Origin: Flammeovirgaceae bacterium UBA7330
GTDB taxonomy: Bacteria > Bacteroidota > Bacteroidia > Cytophagales > Cyclobacteriaceae
Assembly: GCA_002471275.1 (NCBI GenBank)
Contig: DKPQ01000012.1
Location: 161,931-225,930, forward strand
DNA: 64,000 nt
Reading direction: 5' to 3'
Shown here: piece by piece, positions 53,902 through 63,392 of the stretch
How the letters are laid out: each line of letters begins with the position of its first letter
Position numbering within the stretch: position 1 is the first letter of the stretch
Made by a program: the position numbers and the translations under genes
The notes under the pieces: generated by a model
What the model saw: only the letters and a program-made list of their open reading frames with translations
What the model was told of the DNA's origin: nothing
Databases searched by the model: none

Positions 53902-55110
53902 ATGAAGATCTTAGTACTAAATTCAGGAAGCTCGTCTATCAAGTATCAACTCTTTGAAAAACCCGAAAATAAGGTATTACTATCGGGGATCATAGAAAGA
54001 ATAGGTGAGGAAAACAGCCAGGTTAGCCATAAGTTTCACAATGAAGACGGGACGTATAAAAAGCTGGAGATCCAGGAGCCGATCAGCGACCATGAAAAAG
54101 GATTGAAACAAATCGTGTCCCTGCAAATGGATCCCGAATACGGAGCCATCGATAGTGCGGATGAAATCGTAGCTGTAGGTCACCGGGTAGTACATGGGGG
54201 CGAGGAATTCTCTACTCCAACCCTGATAAATGAGGCGGTATTGCAAAAGCTTCATAAGCTGTCTTACCTGGCACCTTTACATAACCCTCACAACCTGAAA
54301 GGTATTGAAGTGGCAACCAAAATATTCAAGGGGGCCAGCCAGGTAGCCGTCTTCGACACATCGTTTCATCAGACCATGCCAAAACACGCCTATCGCTTTC
54401 CAATCCCTGAATCCTTTTACTTGGAACATGGGTTAAGGGCTTTTGGCTTCCATGGCACCTCACATCAATTTGTATCACAGCAGGCTGCATCATATCTTGG
54501 AATTCCAATCGACCATTTCAATACCATCACCATCCATTTAGGCAACGGATGTAGCATGGCGGCCATACAGGGAGGCAAATGTGTCGATACTTCGATGGGA
54601 CTGACACCGCTGGGCGGCCTGATGATGGGTACCCGCAGCGGAGATATAGATCCCTCTTTGATCCTCTTCCTCGCACAAAATCTTTCTATGTCAGTTAGTG
54701 AAATTGACAGACTCCTGAATAAGGAAAGTGGTTTAAAAGGACTGACAGGAGATAACGACCTCAGAAATATCCTGTTAAGGTATGAAAAGGGTGATTCTGC
54801 AGCAGAATTGGCCATTGAAATGTATGTTTACAGGATCAGGAAATATGTGGGCGCTTATGCGGCCATACTTGGCCGGTTGGATGCCCTGATCTTTACGGCC
54901 GGAGTAGGTGAAAACAGCTCATTTATCAGGGAGAAAGTATGTGAGAACCTCAACATACTGGGAGTTGAACTGGATGAAGGATTAAACAATGAAAAAACGA
55001 GTGGCATCAAAGAAATTCAAAGCCAGGGGGCCTCAACCAGGGTTATGATTGTGCCCACAAATGAGGAGCTTCAAATCGTCAACCAGGTATTTGACTTAAT
55101 AGGAGACTAA
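53902..55110 (+). CDS. ackA: Acetate kinase
   Basis: A 402-residue enzyme with the family signatures VLNSGSSSIKYQLF at the N-terminus, GHRVVHGGEEF, VFDTSFHQTMP, FGFHGTSHQFVS, and TMSL-type nucleotide elements in HLGNGCSMAAIQGG. FTAGVGENSSFIREKV is near the C-terminus. It makes ATP and acetate from acetyl phosphate, completing the Pta-AckA overflow pathway. It is the last gene of the two-gene operon; no clear terminator is seen before the convergent gene that ends at 55187. Confidence 0.97.
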   Translation: MKILVLNSGSSSIKYQLFEKPENKVLLSGIIERIGEENSQVSHKFHNEDGTYKKLEIQEPISDHEKGLKQIVSLQMDPEYGAIDSADEIVAVGHRVVHGGEEFSTPTLINEAVLQKLHKLSYLAPLHNPHNLKGIEVATKIFKGASQVAVFDTSFHQTMPKHAYRFPIPESFYLEHGLRAFGFHGTSHQFVSQQAASYLGIPIDHFNTITIHLGNGCSMAAIQGGKCVDTSMGLTPLGGLMMGTRSGDIDPSLILFLAQNLSMSVSEIDRLLNKESGLKGLTGDNDLRNILLRYEKGDSAAELAIEMYVYRIRKYVGAYAAILGRLDALIFTAGVGENSSFIREKVCENLNILGVELDEGLNNEKTSGIKEIQSQGASTRVMIVPTNEELQIVNQVFDLIGD

Positions 55111-55186
55111 GCGGTAGCCTCTGAGAATCGGTAACAACCTGATGGACAGAGATCGGGTCGTATCAACATCACAATGGATTTATGAT

Positions 55187-56092
55187 TTAAAACGCCTCCA
55201 TCGCCAACTCCCTGTTGAGGGCAGCACCGGCTATATTTCCACTGGATACAGCCTGCGCCACAGCCCTGAACTGGATGATACTGTCTCCACAAGCATAAAC
55301 ACCTGGCACAGTGGTGGCATTGAGCATGTCCACCTTAAGAAGGCCCTGCTCAGTCAACTCGCAGCCCAGTGAGGCCGGTATGTCGGTACTCTGCTCGAAG
55401 GGCACGGGTGCATACAGGGCATCCAGCTTAACTTTTTTTCCTGCTTTCAGGATCACCTCTCTCATATATCCATCCTGATGAACAATCTCACTAATTGATG
55501 ATTCTATTATTTCGATCCCTTTTTGCTTCATCTTTTTGAGAAAATCAGGATCTACATCATGCTTGCCCTGTGTAAAAAATACGACATCTTTTGAGAGATT
55601 GAATATCAAGGGAACAAAATGTGTGGCATGCTCGCCTTTTGTCATGATACCCGTCAGCTTCGACCTATTTTCATATCCGTGACAGTATGGGCAGTGTATC
55701 ACAGAAATGCCCCAGCATTCGGAAAACCCTTTGATATCTGGCATAAGATCTTTAACTCCGGTTGCAAACATCAGTTTCTTCGCCCGTACAGCCTCACCAT
55801 CCCTGGTGTCCATTTCAAAACCACCCTCAACCTTCCTTCCCTTGCTTGCGAGTCCGTTCAGGAATTGTACCGTCTCGTATTGTTCTACCTGCTGCCTGGC
55901 AAGGGCAGATATCTCGGCTGGTGTCTTCCCATCCTGTGTGAGAAAATTGTGTGAATGAGGTGTCTGGCGATTACAGGGCTCACCACTGTCGATCACCAGT
56001 ACATCCCTGAGAGACCGACCAAGAACCATGGCTGCGGAAAGGCCAGCATAGCTCCCTCCTATGATGATCACATCGTAAAAATGCTTTTGCAT
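55187..56092 (-). CDS. NAD(P)/FAD-dependent oxidoreductase, thioredoxin-reductase-like
   Basis: ATG at 56092 gives 301 residues starting MQKHFYDVIIIGGSYAGLSA, with the FAD-binding GxGxxG-like segment near residue 11. The central domain carries the redox pair in VIHCPYCHGYE (CxxC), and the C-terminal segment VPGVYACGDSI is the second FAD motif. It is like small thioredoxin-reductase homologues, but no thioredoxin gene is nearby. The NADPH-binding loop is not typical, so it could belong to the ferredoxin/bacillithiol-type reductases instead. Confidence 0.9.
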   Translation of the reverse strand: MQKHFYDVIIIGGSYAGLSAAMVLGRSLRDVLVIDSGEPCNRQTPHSHNFLTQDGKTPAEISALARQQVEQYETVQFLNGLASKGRKVEGGFEMDTRDGEAVRAKKLMFATGVKDLMPDIKGFSECWGISVIHCPYCHGYENRSKLTGIMTKGEHATHFVPLIFNLSKDVVFFTQGKHDVDPDFLKKMKQKGIEIIESSISEIVHQDGYMREVILKAGKKVKLDALYAPVPFEQSTDIPASLGCELTEQGLLKVDMLNATTVPGVYACGDSIIQFRAVAQAVSSGNIAGAALNRELAMEAF

Positions 56093-56244
56093 ATTGTATT
56101 GAATCTGAGTTGCTAAGCTAATCAATACGGATACTAATGCAACTATGTTGCATATAAGAAATTTAAATTACCAGCGAGGGATTCAGGGCTTGTTCACGTC
56201 TATACAGTCAAATAATTCTTGAACTTACAAATGAATATTAGGAT

Positions 56245-57489
56245 ATGAAGAAGTTTTGGATAGGTGGTATAATGTTCGGGTTGACACTCATCTGGGGTTG
56301 TGACAACGAATCGGACGAGGTAACAGAGGCAGTGGATGACGAACAGGAAGAAAGTACGGATAGGGAAACGTATTTCCTGGTGGCAGATCAAAGTAACAAC
56401 GAGGCGCATCTCATTGATTACGATGGCGTGGAACTATTTAATTGGGATTTAAATGGGTCCATTGGAAACGATATCAACCTGATGTCTGATGGTAGTTTGA
56501 TTGTATGTCTCAAAGCAAACAACGCTGCTGTAACCGAGGGTGGCTATGGCGGTATATTTAGAAAGATCAATGCTGACCAGACCATAGACTGGGAAGTGAC
56601 TTACTCCAGCTCGAGCTATACAGCACATCATGATGTGGAATATTTGTCGAATGGCAACATCATTTTCCTGGCATGGGAAATAAGTTCCAATGATGAGGCT
56701 GTGGAAGAAGGATATGCAGGCAGAGGCGAAATTTATCCTGAAACCATTATTGAAATGAATCCACTGACAGAGGAAATTGTGTGGAAGTGGGATGTGATGG
56801 ATCACCTGGTCCAGGATCATGACGACACCAAAGCTAATTATGGTGTGGTGGCAGACAACCCCAACAAAGTAGATCTAAACTATACGTATAGTTCACGTGA
56901 TGACGGTGACCTTTTCCACTTTAACGGACTCACAGTCGACGAAGAAAATGACCTGATCTATGTTACAGTAAACTTTTACAGTGAAGTCTGGGTGATTGAT
57001 CATAGCACCACTACGGAGGAAGCCAGCTCAGATACCGGTGGCACCTATGACAAAGGTGGTGACCTGGTTTACCGGTTTGGCAATCCGGAAGCTTATGACA
57101 ATGTGGGAGATGTCACCTTAAACAGGGTTCACTATCCAAACCTACTGGAAAGTGGTAATATGCTGGTCTATGCAAATGAGAAATATGACAGCCAGTCCGA
57201 GGTAGTGGAGTTCGCATTGACCCCACCCTATACTTTGGTGGCCGGCCAGGACAATGAGCCAGAGGTAGTATGGTCTTTCACTGATAGCAGGATGTATTCT
57301 TCCGGCCTATCCGGTGCGGAGAGAATGGACAATGGAAACACCCTGATCACAGAAGGCAGAGATGGAACACTCTGGGAGGTAACTGAGGACGGATCCATTG
57401 AATGGTTGTATAAAACCAATTATTCCACAATCTGGAGGACTTACGTAGTCTATTCCGATGATCCGGCGCTGGAAGCACTTGGTCTTTAA
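56245..57489 (+). CDS. Arylsulfotransferase (ASST) family lipoprotein
   Basis: A 414-residue protein with a lipoprotein signal (MFGLTLIWGC, lipobox near residue 19) followed by an acidic linker and a six-bladed-propeller ASST fold. AHHDVEYLSNGNIIFLAWE, DLFHFNGLTVDEENDLIYVT and DLVYRFGNPEAYD, with the closing NGNTLITEGRDGTLWEV, are typical. His-containing loops such as HHD and FHFNG are near where ASST enzymes hold their transient sulfohistidine. The family moves sulfate between phenolic compounds without PAPS; many related surface proteins in marine bacteria have unproven roles. A strong terminator follows at 57631. Confidence 0.88.
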   Translation: MKKFWIGGIMFGLTLIWGCDNESDEVTEAVDDEQEESTDRETYFLVADQSNNEAHLIDYDGVELFNWDLNGSIGNDINLMSDGSLIVCLKANNAAVTEGGYGGIFRKINADQTIDWEVTYSSSSYTAHHDVEYLSNGNIIFLAWEISSNDEAVEEGYAGRGEIYPETIIEMNPLTEEIVWKWDVMDHLVQDHDDTKANYGVVADNPNKVDLNYTYSSRDDGDLFHFNGLTVDEENDLIYVTVNFYSEVWVIDHSTTTEEASSDTGGTYDKGGDLVYRFGNPEAYDNVGDVTLNRVHYPNLLESGNMLVYANEKYDSQSEVVEFALTPPYTLVAGQDNEPEVVWSFTDSRMYSSGLSGAERMDNGNTLITEGRDGTLWEVTEDGSIEWLYKTNYSTIWRTYVVYSDDPALEALGL

Positions 57490-57630
57490 AAAAATAAACT
57501 GAATCAAGGCGAGGGATAGCTCAATTGATGACGTCTATAAGTACGAAAGACATTATTGAATCATAACACCTTTAGCAAGTATTTAAGGTTGCTGAATTCA
57601 TGGCGGTTTAGTGAAGTTGGTTCAATATGT

Positions 57631-57670
57631 GAGGTGGGTTCCACAGCCATGTGGACCCACCTCTTTTTTC
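57631..57670 (+). terminator. Rho-independent terminator after arylsulfotransferase gene
   Basis: GAGGTGGGTTCCAC and GTGGACCCACCTC pair with a one-base bulge and a six-base loop, followed by a T run. It forms the 3' end of a module repeated at 57853-57915. Confidence 0.85.
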
Positions 57671-57886
57671 TTCCCTACATAATTGCACTCGGGACTCTTA
57701 CTGGTTGGCTGAATAAACATTTTATCAGCTTTCAGGTTTTTTTTTAAAAATAAGCGTCTGGCGAGGGGATATTCAATAACCTGCGTCTAAGGAACAAATG
57801 AGTTTTTAGAACTCAATTTTTGGTCATGGCCTTTTATATGTTTTGGGTTAGCGGTCATGGCTGTTTAGTGGGGTTGATTCACAAGT

Positions 57887-57915
57887 GAGATGGGCCTGCA
57901 GGCCCATCTCTTTTT
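57887..57915 (+). terminator. Second Rho-independent terminator-like hairpin
   Basis: GAGATGGGCC and GGCCCATCTC are perfect 10-bp arms around TGCA, followed by TTTTT. The 30 bases before it resemble those before the first terminator. No gene lies between the two; the gap 57490-57976 is otherwise empty. Confidence 0.85.
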
Positions 57916-57976
57916 CTTAAAACATGACATGTAAATGGAAGGCGGTTAATTGATGAAATGCCCTCCCGGCAACCTA

Positions 57977-58588
57977 TTACTGTGCCAATGCTGAATCTAC
58001 TTTCTGAACCATAGCAGAGCTCCTGATTGAATCCAATGCTGATTTCAAAAGATCGGTAAACACTGAGGATGACAGATCCTGATTGGAAAGAATCTCCGCG
58101 ATCTTGCCAGGCGTTTCTTCGTCGAATGGCTCTGATAATATTGGCTGTGCGAATTTGGCCATGGCAATCTCAATCTGGCTATAGGAGAGATTATCGGCTT
58201 TTACCCATCCACTCTTAAACCATTTTTCACCGGTTGGTCGTCCCTTCACTTCCGCCCAGGTATCCTGGATCTGAGTAACGGCGACAATATCCATTTTAAA
58301 AAACTTATCATCTGTCTTTGTGAGCAGGTCCGGACGCTTGTAAATATTGGTTTCCGCCACAAATACTGCAGGCTCGGCCTCCGGCGCAACGAATTCTGAA
58401 CGTACCCAGCCTTCGGTACCATCATTCAAACGAACATTCAGAAAGACTTTGTCATCAGCGCTGGTTTCCTCTACGCCTAAATAGGTAAGCTTTTCACCCA
58501 GGCTGAGTGAGGTGACATATTCACCTTTGTCGGAGGCTGTTTCACGAATAGAGATCTTGTCCCAGATGACACTTGGCGAAGCGGGTAG
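57977..58588 (-). pseudogene. SH3-domain protein, 5'-truncated
   Basis: The minus-strand frame is open from 58588 (right after TGA) to the stop at 57977, with no ATG at its start. It reads LPASPSVIWDKISIRETAS, then SLSLGEKLTYLGVEE, VRLNDGTEGWVRSEFV and a second SH3-like repeat (VAETNIYKRPD to WVKADNL), and ends with a helical tail. Bacteroidota relatives begin with a lipoprotein signal and about 20-30 further residues; both are missing here, so the 5' end has been lost. A TTG at 58429 could start a short remnant. The break lies within a few bases of the break in the next gene. Confidence 0.75.
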
Positions 58589-59450
58589 TCACAGCAGAAA
58601 AGCCACAATACCTGATGAAAAGATCGAGGCCCTGGTAAATGGAATACGAACAGGTGATACTGGCAACAAATTGCTAACAGTCCATGCCAATTTCAAACGA
58701 GGAACCAGTATTTCAAATCACGCAGACCTGGTTGATTTCAACAACTGGCAAACGAGTCAATGGTGCTGTATTGATGATCTCCCAAGAAAGGATGACCGTT
58801 CCTGGACGGTCTGGGAAGCCATCCAGTTTGATTATAACCAAATGTACGATGGTCTTCCAAAGCCAACACTAGACTCAGAGGCATGGTATGAAAACAACAA
58901 GGATTTCTGCGATGCCAAACCCTTCAATATCAGGCGGAGGGCTTACTTCACCATTTTTGCTGGTGCCTTTGGACACACTTACGGTGCAGGAGGAATTTGG
59001 GATGGTCTTACCTCCCCGGAAGGTTGCAGTGGTAATGCACTGAAAGCCATAGACTATGAGGGTGCGATGCACATAGGCTTTCTGAGCAACTTTTTACACA
59101 AGCTTGGCCATGACTTTTTGAAGCTTCAACCAGATCAGAACCTGATACTTTCTGATAATTCCAAAGATTATGATTACCATATTCAGGCTTCAATTTCTAA
59201 TGACAATCGTTTTGCACTGGTATATTCAGCCAATGACAATCCTTTTACGGTCGATCTGTCTAAAGTTAAAGTGGACTCCATTTCCCCTGTATGGTTCAAT
59301 CCCCGAACCAATACCTACCAGAACTCCAAACTGAAGCTATCTACTGGTAAGTCATACAAGTTTGACCCACCAGGAAAATCAGGGCCCGGAAATGATTGGG
59401 TATTGATATTGGGAAACAAAGCGTTTGTGAGCAAGTACTTAAGACGCTGA
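58575..59450 (+). pseudogene. GH140/DUF4038-like glycosidase, 5'-truncated
   Basis: From about 58587 the plus-strand frame gives RKATIPDEKIEALVNGIRTG, FKRGTSISNHADLVDFNNWQ, RRRAYFTIFAGAFGHTYGAG and PVWFNPRTNTYQ. This is the middle and C-terminal part of a DUF4038/apiosidase-like (GH140) protein. The N-terminal half of the TIM barrel and any signal are missing, so the protein is probably inactive. The frame opens at 58512, but those first codons overlap the SH3 gene on the other strand and show no homology. The stop at 59450 lies two bases from the stop of the convergent alginate-lyase-like gene. Confidence 0.8.
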
Positions 59451-59452
59451 AC

Positions 59453-60556
59453 CTATTCTTTTCTCACCAATGGACTGTTGAGCATGCTTTCCCAGGTTTG
59501 AGTGAAGCTCTTTTCTGTCTCCAGTAAATGTGCGATGACCTCAAACAATTTCTGATCATAGAAACAGGCAAACTCAAACTGAGGTAAGGATTCTTCCGGA
59601 TCATAGAGTTTTCCTGTCTGATATTTCTCGATGCCAGCAGCTGCTCGTTTTCTATCCAGCTCTACAGTGGTGTTTACCCATTCCTTGTGTTGCTTTTCAC
59701 CAAGCGCATAAGGCACCACATAATCAACAGACTTTTTGATACTGCCCCCATTTTCGGATACGTACTCATAGAGATGGAACCTGGTATCGAAAATTGACAG
59801 GTTGATACAAAGTGTCAGTAAGCTTCGCAAACCACTATTGTGATAATGTAAGGCATCCCTTGACCTTAGGTCATTTGAGGTTCCATCAGGGTACAATGAC
59901 GAATTGATAAATTCTTTAGTCCACAAAACGGCAGTGTCAATCTTGGACTGATTTCCAGTAATACCACCAACCAATCCAATGATTTTTATCCGTTTCACCT
60001 GCCAGTTATTATTTGGTGTATGAGTGCGCTCAAGTTGATGATTGGCAATATCCATCATCCAATTTTCTACCAACTGCTGCTCCTCTTCTGAAAACAACTC
60101 TTCATACAGATAGTAGCCCCAGAACAAAGTCACAAATTTATTTTCATTGATTGTGTTACCATCAGGGAAGTATGTTTTAGCCCAGGACATCACAAACTCC
60201 TTGATTTTAGCTCCATACTTTGGGTTTGTGTCACCGTAAGCAGCGTAGTAGAGTGTGTTGATTTTAGCCATATCGCTCAGACTTATCTCAGTCTTGATCC
60301 TGGCAGGATCAGTATCCAGCATGCCTTCATAATTCAGTACCTCCAGTGGCAATGGCTTATCATCCAAATAGTTTTTTGCTTCTTGCAAGATGGGCTCAAA
60401 AAGCTTTTGTGCATTCTGATCCTTTTTCAATAATGCTTTTAGGTTTTGCTGATCCTGAGCACTCAGAATGATGGAGTTCGTGCTTAAAGGGATAATGTCC
60501 TGGGCATTTAAAAGAATGGCGTTTAAAAAGAAGAGGATTATTACTGGGGCTTTCAT
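59453..60556 (-). CDS. Alginate-lyase family protein (PL5-like fold)
   Basis: A 367-residue secreted protein (signal to about residue 18, ending LLNAQ). The all-helical fold shows the family's segments: NTLYYAAYGDTNPKYG, TLFWGYYLYEELFSEEEQQL, the NNWQVKRI motif near residue 186 and RSRDALHYHNSGLRSLLTLC. In alginate lyases the Asn-Asn-Trp/His loop and the later His-Tyr segment line the catalytic cleft. Many family members act on other uronic-acid polymers, so the substrate is open. It is convergent with the GH140 remnant and was probably part of a polysaccharide-degrading cluster now partly lost. Confidence 0.82.
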   Translation of the reverse strand: MKAPVIILFFLNAILLNAQDIIPLSTNSIILSAQDQQNLKALLKKDQNAQKLFEPILQEAKNYLDDKPLPLEVLNYEGMLDTDPARIKTEISLSDMAKINTLYYAAYGDTNPKYGAKIKEFVMSWAKTYFPDGNTINENKFVTLFWGYYLYEELFSEEEQQLVENWMMDIANHQLERTHTPNNNWQVKRIKIIGLVGGITGNQSKIDTAVLWTKEFINSSLYPDGTSNDLRSRDALHYHNSGLRSLLTLCINLSIFDTRFHLYEYVSENGGSIKKSVDYVVPYALGEKQHKEWVNTTVELDRKRAAAGIEKYQTGKLYDPEESLPQFEFACFYDQKLFEVIAHLLETEKSFTQTWESMLNSPLVRKE

Positions 60557-60620
60557 CCTATAATATTACGAAATATTCGGACGGTCCGAGTGTCCGAAAG
60601 TCAGAATATCGGATCATCGT

Positions 60621-61073
60621 TCACTCAATATCCTTCAGGAAATGGACGACCTCTTCCTCTTCCCAAAAGCCGACATTTTTATGGAACTTTCTTGACTGAG
60701 TGTCGGTCAGCCAGGTATCGGATCCCATTTGGATACATCCGTTTTCTTTGGCCCACCGCTCTCCCAGCTCAATAAACTTTCTGGCAATACCTGACTTACG
60801 GTAATCTGTTTCTACAAAAATCCCTTCCAGATATCCAGTTGGTGATTGTTTTGCACCCTCAACATATTCTTTCCTGATCGTGAAGATCGCAAAACCGACC
60901 TGCTTCTCTTTATGCCTGGCAATGTAGATCTTTTGAGCTCCCCAGGAAGGAGCTTCCTCCAGGAGCTTCTTCAGTTCAGCTTCATCAAAGTCTTTCCAAA
61001 GCTTAAGACCCATCCACAGCAGGGCATCAAAATCCGAATCCTGAAACTCAGTATAGTCGATTGGTGCTTCCAT
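60621..61073 (-). CDS. GNAT acetyltransferase resembling aminoglycoside 6'-N-acetyltransferase
   Basis: A 150-residue GNAT protein. The acetyl-CoA loop is GIFVETDYRKSGIARKFIEL, followed by ERWAKENGCIQMGSDTWLTD and TQSRKFHKNVGFWEEEEVVH. The second half strongly recalls AAC(6')-I enzymes (the QMGSDTW and HKNVGFWEEEE segments), which acetylate aminoglycosides using acetyl-CoA. It may be a chromosomal relative with another substrate. It lies alone between unrelated genes. Confidence 0.88.
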   Translation of the reverse strand: MEAPIDYTEFQDSDFDALLWMGLKLWKDFDEAELKKLLEEAPSWGAQKIYIARHKEKQVGFAIFTIRKEYVEGAKQSPTGYLEGIFVETDYRKSGIARKFIELGERWAKENGCIQMGSDTWLTDTQSRKFHKNVGFWEEEEVVHFLKDIE

Positions 61074-61197
61074 GTTGTTTGATTCACATATGTAATATAA
61101 ACATTATTGATGGCGGTCTCATCCAGGGAGGCAATTAAACTCACCAGGAGTATTCATTAGGAGTATTACTTTCGCATGCAAAAGCACACAATCAAAC

Positions 61198-61680
61198 ATG
61201 AAAATCAGAAGAGCTACAAGTGTAGACTATGACCAGGTGTGGGACATATTTTCTGCCGTTATCAAAACGGGAGATACGTACGTATTTCATCCCCGCACGC
61301 CAAGAAAGGACCTGGAAAAACACTGGTTTGCTGACTACATGACCACTTTTGTTGCCGAAGAGGAGGGACAGATCCTGGGCACCTACATCATCAAACCCAA
61401 CCAGATAGATCTGGGAAGTCATATTGCCAATTGCAGCTATATGGTGAGCCCAAAAGCACAGGGAAACGGGATCGGACGTACGCTTTGCGAACACTCCATC
61501 CACTATGCAAGGGTAAATGGCTATGTTGGCATCCAGTTCAATATTGTGGTAAGCACCAATGAGCGTGCCGTAGAACTCTGGAAAAAGTTTGGGTTTCGTA
61601 TCATCGGGACAACGCCCAAAGGGTTTAGACACTCCGAACTTGGCCTGGTAGATACCTACATCATGTACCTGGCATTGTAG
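61198..61680 (+). CDS. GNAT family N-acetyltransferase
   Basis: A 160-residue GNAT protein beginning MKIRRATSVDYDQVWDIFSA. The acetyl-CoA loop is seen in YMVSPKAQGNGIGRTLCEHS, and VVSTNERAVELWKKFGFRII is the family's C-terminal segment. It is typical of the small-molecule or ribosomal-type acetyltransferases; no substrate can be read. The gene is unrelated in sequence to the acetyltransferase at 60621. Confidence 0.92.
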   Translation: MKIRRATSVDYDQVWDIFSAVIKTGDTYVFHPRTPRKDLEKHWFADYMTTFVAEEEGQILGTYIIKPNQIDLGSHIANCSYMVSPKAQGNGIGRTLCEHSIHYARVNGYVGIQFNIVVSTNERAVELWKKFGFRIIGTTPKGFRHSELGLVDTYIMYLAL

Positions 61681-61707
61681 ACCTCTTTGGTCCATCCCCA
61701 TACTACA

Positions 61708-62328
61708 TTAATGCAACCGATGTAGCCTCACTCCAACTACCCCAAACCAAATAAAAAGAGTGAGTAAAAGCAATCGTTGCCACATGCCATTGTGAGTAGA
61801 GGCTTCAAAAGAATTGATCATAGCCGCTAAAAATCCAGTGGAAGCGATAAAAGTAAGAAATGAGTATATCCAGACAGGTTTCCAGTCGGCTTGGCTCCTG
61901 AAAGAAATACTTAAAATTCCGGTTCCAATAATCGCGGAAAAGAAGGCAACAGCAGATACCTGATTGTGGGTATTATTCTCATTTGATCCCACATCAGGAC
62001 ATCCGGCATCACAGGAAAATAGTCCGGCAAGTAACACACCAAGCCCAAATACCAGAATGAGCAAAGAACCAAAACGAAAACTGATCCCTTTCGGCAAAAG
62101 AGAAAATAACGAAATACCAAAGCCAACCATCAGCAGCCCAAAAGGCAAAAAGCCTGAGAGGTTCATTAAAATTGCATAAGATGTATTAGTAGCTCCCAGT
62201 TCGCTGATAAACTGTGAAACATGGTTATAGTCACTTCTTAAACTGGCATTAATGAGCGTAGCCAATACAAAAATCAGTGGACCAAACAATCCACCTAGCG
62301 CCAGGTTTTTCAGGTTGGTACGTTTCAT
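61708..62328 (-). CDS. DUF998 family membrane protein
   Basis: A 206-residue protein with six membrane segments, starting with ALGGLFGPLIFVLATLINAS. HVSQFISELGATNTSYAILM and GLFSCDAGCPDVGSNENNTH are the loops typical of DUF998 proteins. Function is not established. It is convergent with the acetyltransferase upstream. Confidence 0.9.
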   Translation of the reverse strand: MKRTNLKNLALGGLFGPLIFVLATLINASLRSDYNHVSQFISELGATNTSYAILMNLSGFLPFGLLMVGFGISLFSLLPKGISFRFGSLLILVFGLGVLLAGLFSCDAGCPDVGSNENNTHNQVSAVAFFSAIIGTGILSISFRSQADWKPVWIYSFLTFIASTGFLAAMINSFEASTHNGMWQRLLLLTLFIWFGVVGVRLHRLH

Positions 62329-62513
62329 GGTTCCGGTTAATGATCGTTTTGAATCCTCTTTAATGTCGTGAGGCTATTCTAATGTACGATTTTACTAGAC
62401 ACAGCGCAACCACCCAACAACGTGTGTTGCTACCATTCTATAGGTATTTTTCAAAATCAGGTTAATTTCTTTATAGGCAGTGGTGAGAGGCATCGATTGA
62501 GGAAATGAACACA

Positions 62514-62756
62514 TCATTTGTCTTCAGGGAGCGCCTCAAACTCCTGTTGTTTGCTGGCAAACCATTCCTGCATGGCTTCAGGGTCTTGCATCAGCCCCTG
62601 CATAGCCTCCATAGCCTTCAGGTGTGCATCGTCACCCAGCTGAAACATTTTGGTCCCGTGTTTCCGGCTCATCTCGGCCATTTCCTCGAAGGTTTTTGCA
62701 TGAAACTGGTGGTCGCATGCTCCTCCCAATTGTTTACATGTCATTGTTTTCATCAT
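62514..62756 (-). CDS. DUF1059-like small protein
   Basis: An 80-residue protein opening MMKTMTCKQLGGACDHQFHA, with conserved Cys residues at about 7 and 14, then TFEEMAEMSRKHGTKMF and PEAMQEWFASKQQEFEALPE. These segments match DUF1059 proteins of similar size. Function is unknown. It lies alone. Confidence 0.87.
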   Translation of the reverse strand: MMKTMTCKQLGGACDHQFHAKTFEEMAEMSRKHGTKMFQLGDDAHLKAMEAMQGLMQDPEAMQEWFASKQQEFEALPEDK

Positions 62757-63002
62757 CTTACGGTTTAAATGTGAACGATTTTTAGATTACCCTTTCATAC
62801 CCCTGAAGCTTTATCAGCTACCAGCGTAGCTGATCGAAGCCTGCATCCCATCTAAATATAATAAAAAACGACCTATTTAGTGGTGTTATTTGGCCTCTAA
62901 ATGAGGGTAAAAGCGTTTAAAAGGTGAAATTAGACAGGAAATATTACTTCCTCCATTTGGTTGGATTGGGCTTTTACAAAACTTGATGTGAACAATTGCC
63001 TT

Positions 63003-63392
63003 TCACTTCTTATGGATCACATAAGACCTGATGTTTTTGACTTTTGAACTTCCCGCGGAAGTGAATTCATAGAAATCGGCAAAACCAAAAACACTCCCAT
63101 CTTCCATGGTCATCTCACCATTGACTGCGGCTTCTTTTCCGTGGGTGAGGATGGAATAGATTGTCAGCTCCGCTGCCTTGTTGCCCATCATTTCTTTCAG
63201 CGCTGCCGCAAAAGGTCCCTTTCCTTTAATGGGTTTATCCCCCACCAGTGTCCAGACAACATTTTCGTCCATGTACTCCATCGCTTTTTCCAGGTCATAG
63301 GAAACAAAGTAGATGGTAAGGTCTCTGATGAGCTCCTTCTTTGGGGCATTACCACAATCAGTTTGGATATTCAGCTTCATGCTCTGCATCAA
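63003..63392 (-). CDS. NTF2-like (SnoaL-type) protein
   Basis: A 129-residue protein with the cone-shaped NTF2 fold: an N-terminal helix, YDLEKAMEYMDENVVWTLVG, then GKGPFAAALKEMMGNKAAEL, and beta strands ending ADFYEFTSAGSSKVKNIRSY. Related proteins are often enzymes or binding proteins of small molecules; the pocket residues cannot be judged. It overlaps the end of the DUF2200 gene by four bases and is co-transcribed with it. Confidence 0.86.
   Translation of the reverse strand: MMQSMKLNIQTDCGNAPKKELIRDLTIYFVSYDLEKAMEYMDENVVWTLVGDKPIKGKGPFAAALKEMMGNKAAELTIYSILTHGKEAAVNGEMTMEDGSVFGFADFYEFTSAGSSKVKNIRSYVIHKK

Noticed and set aside
57556..57747. 63-codon plus-strand frame
   Set aside because: It runs through a strong terminator hairpin and has no coding features.
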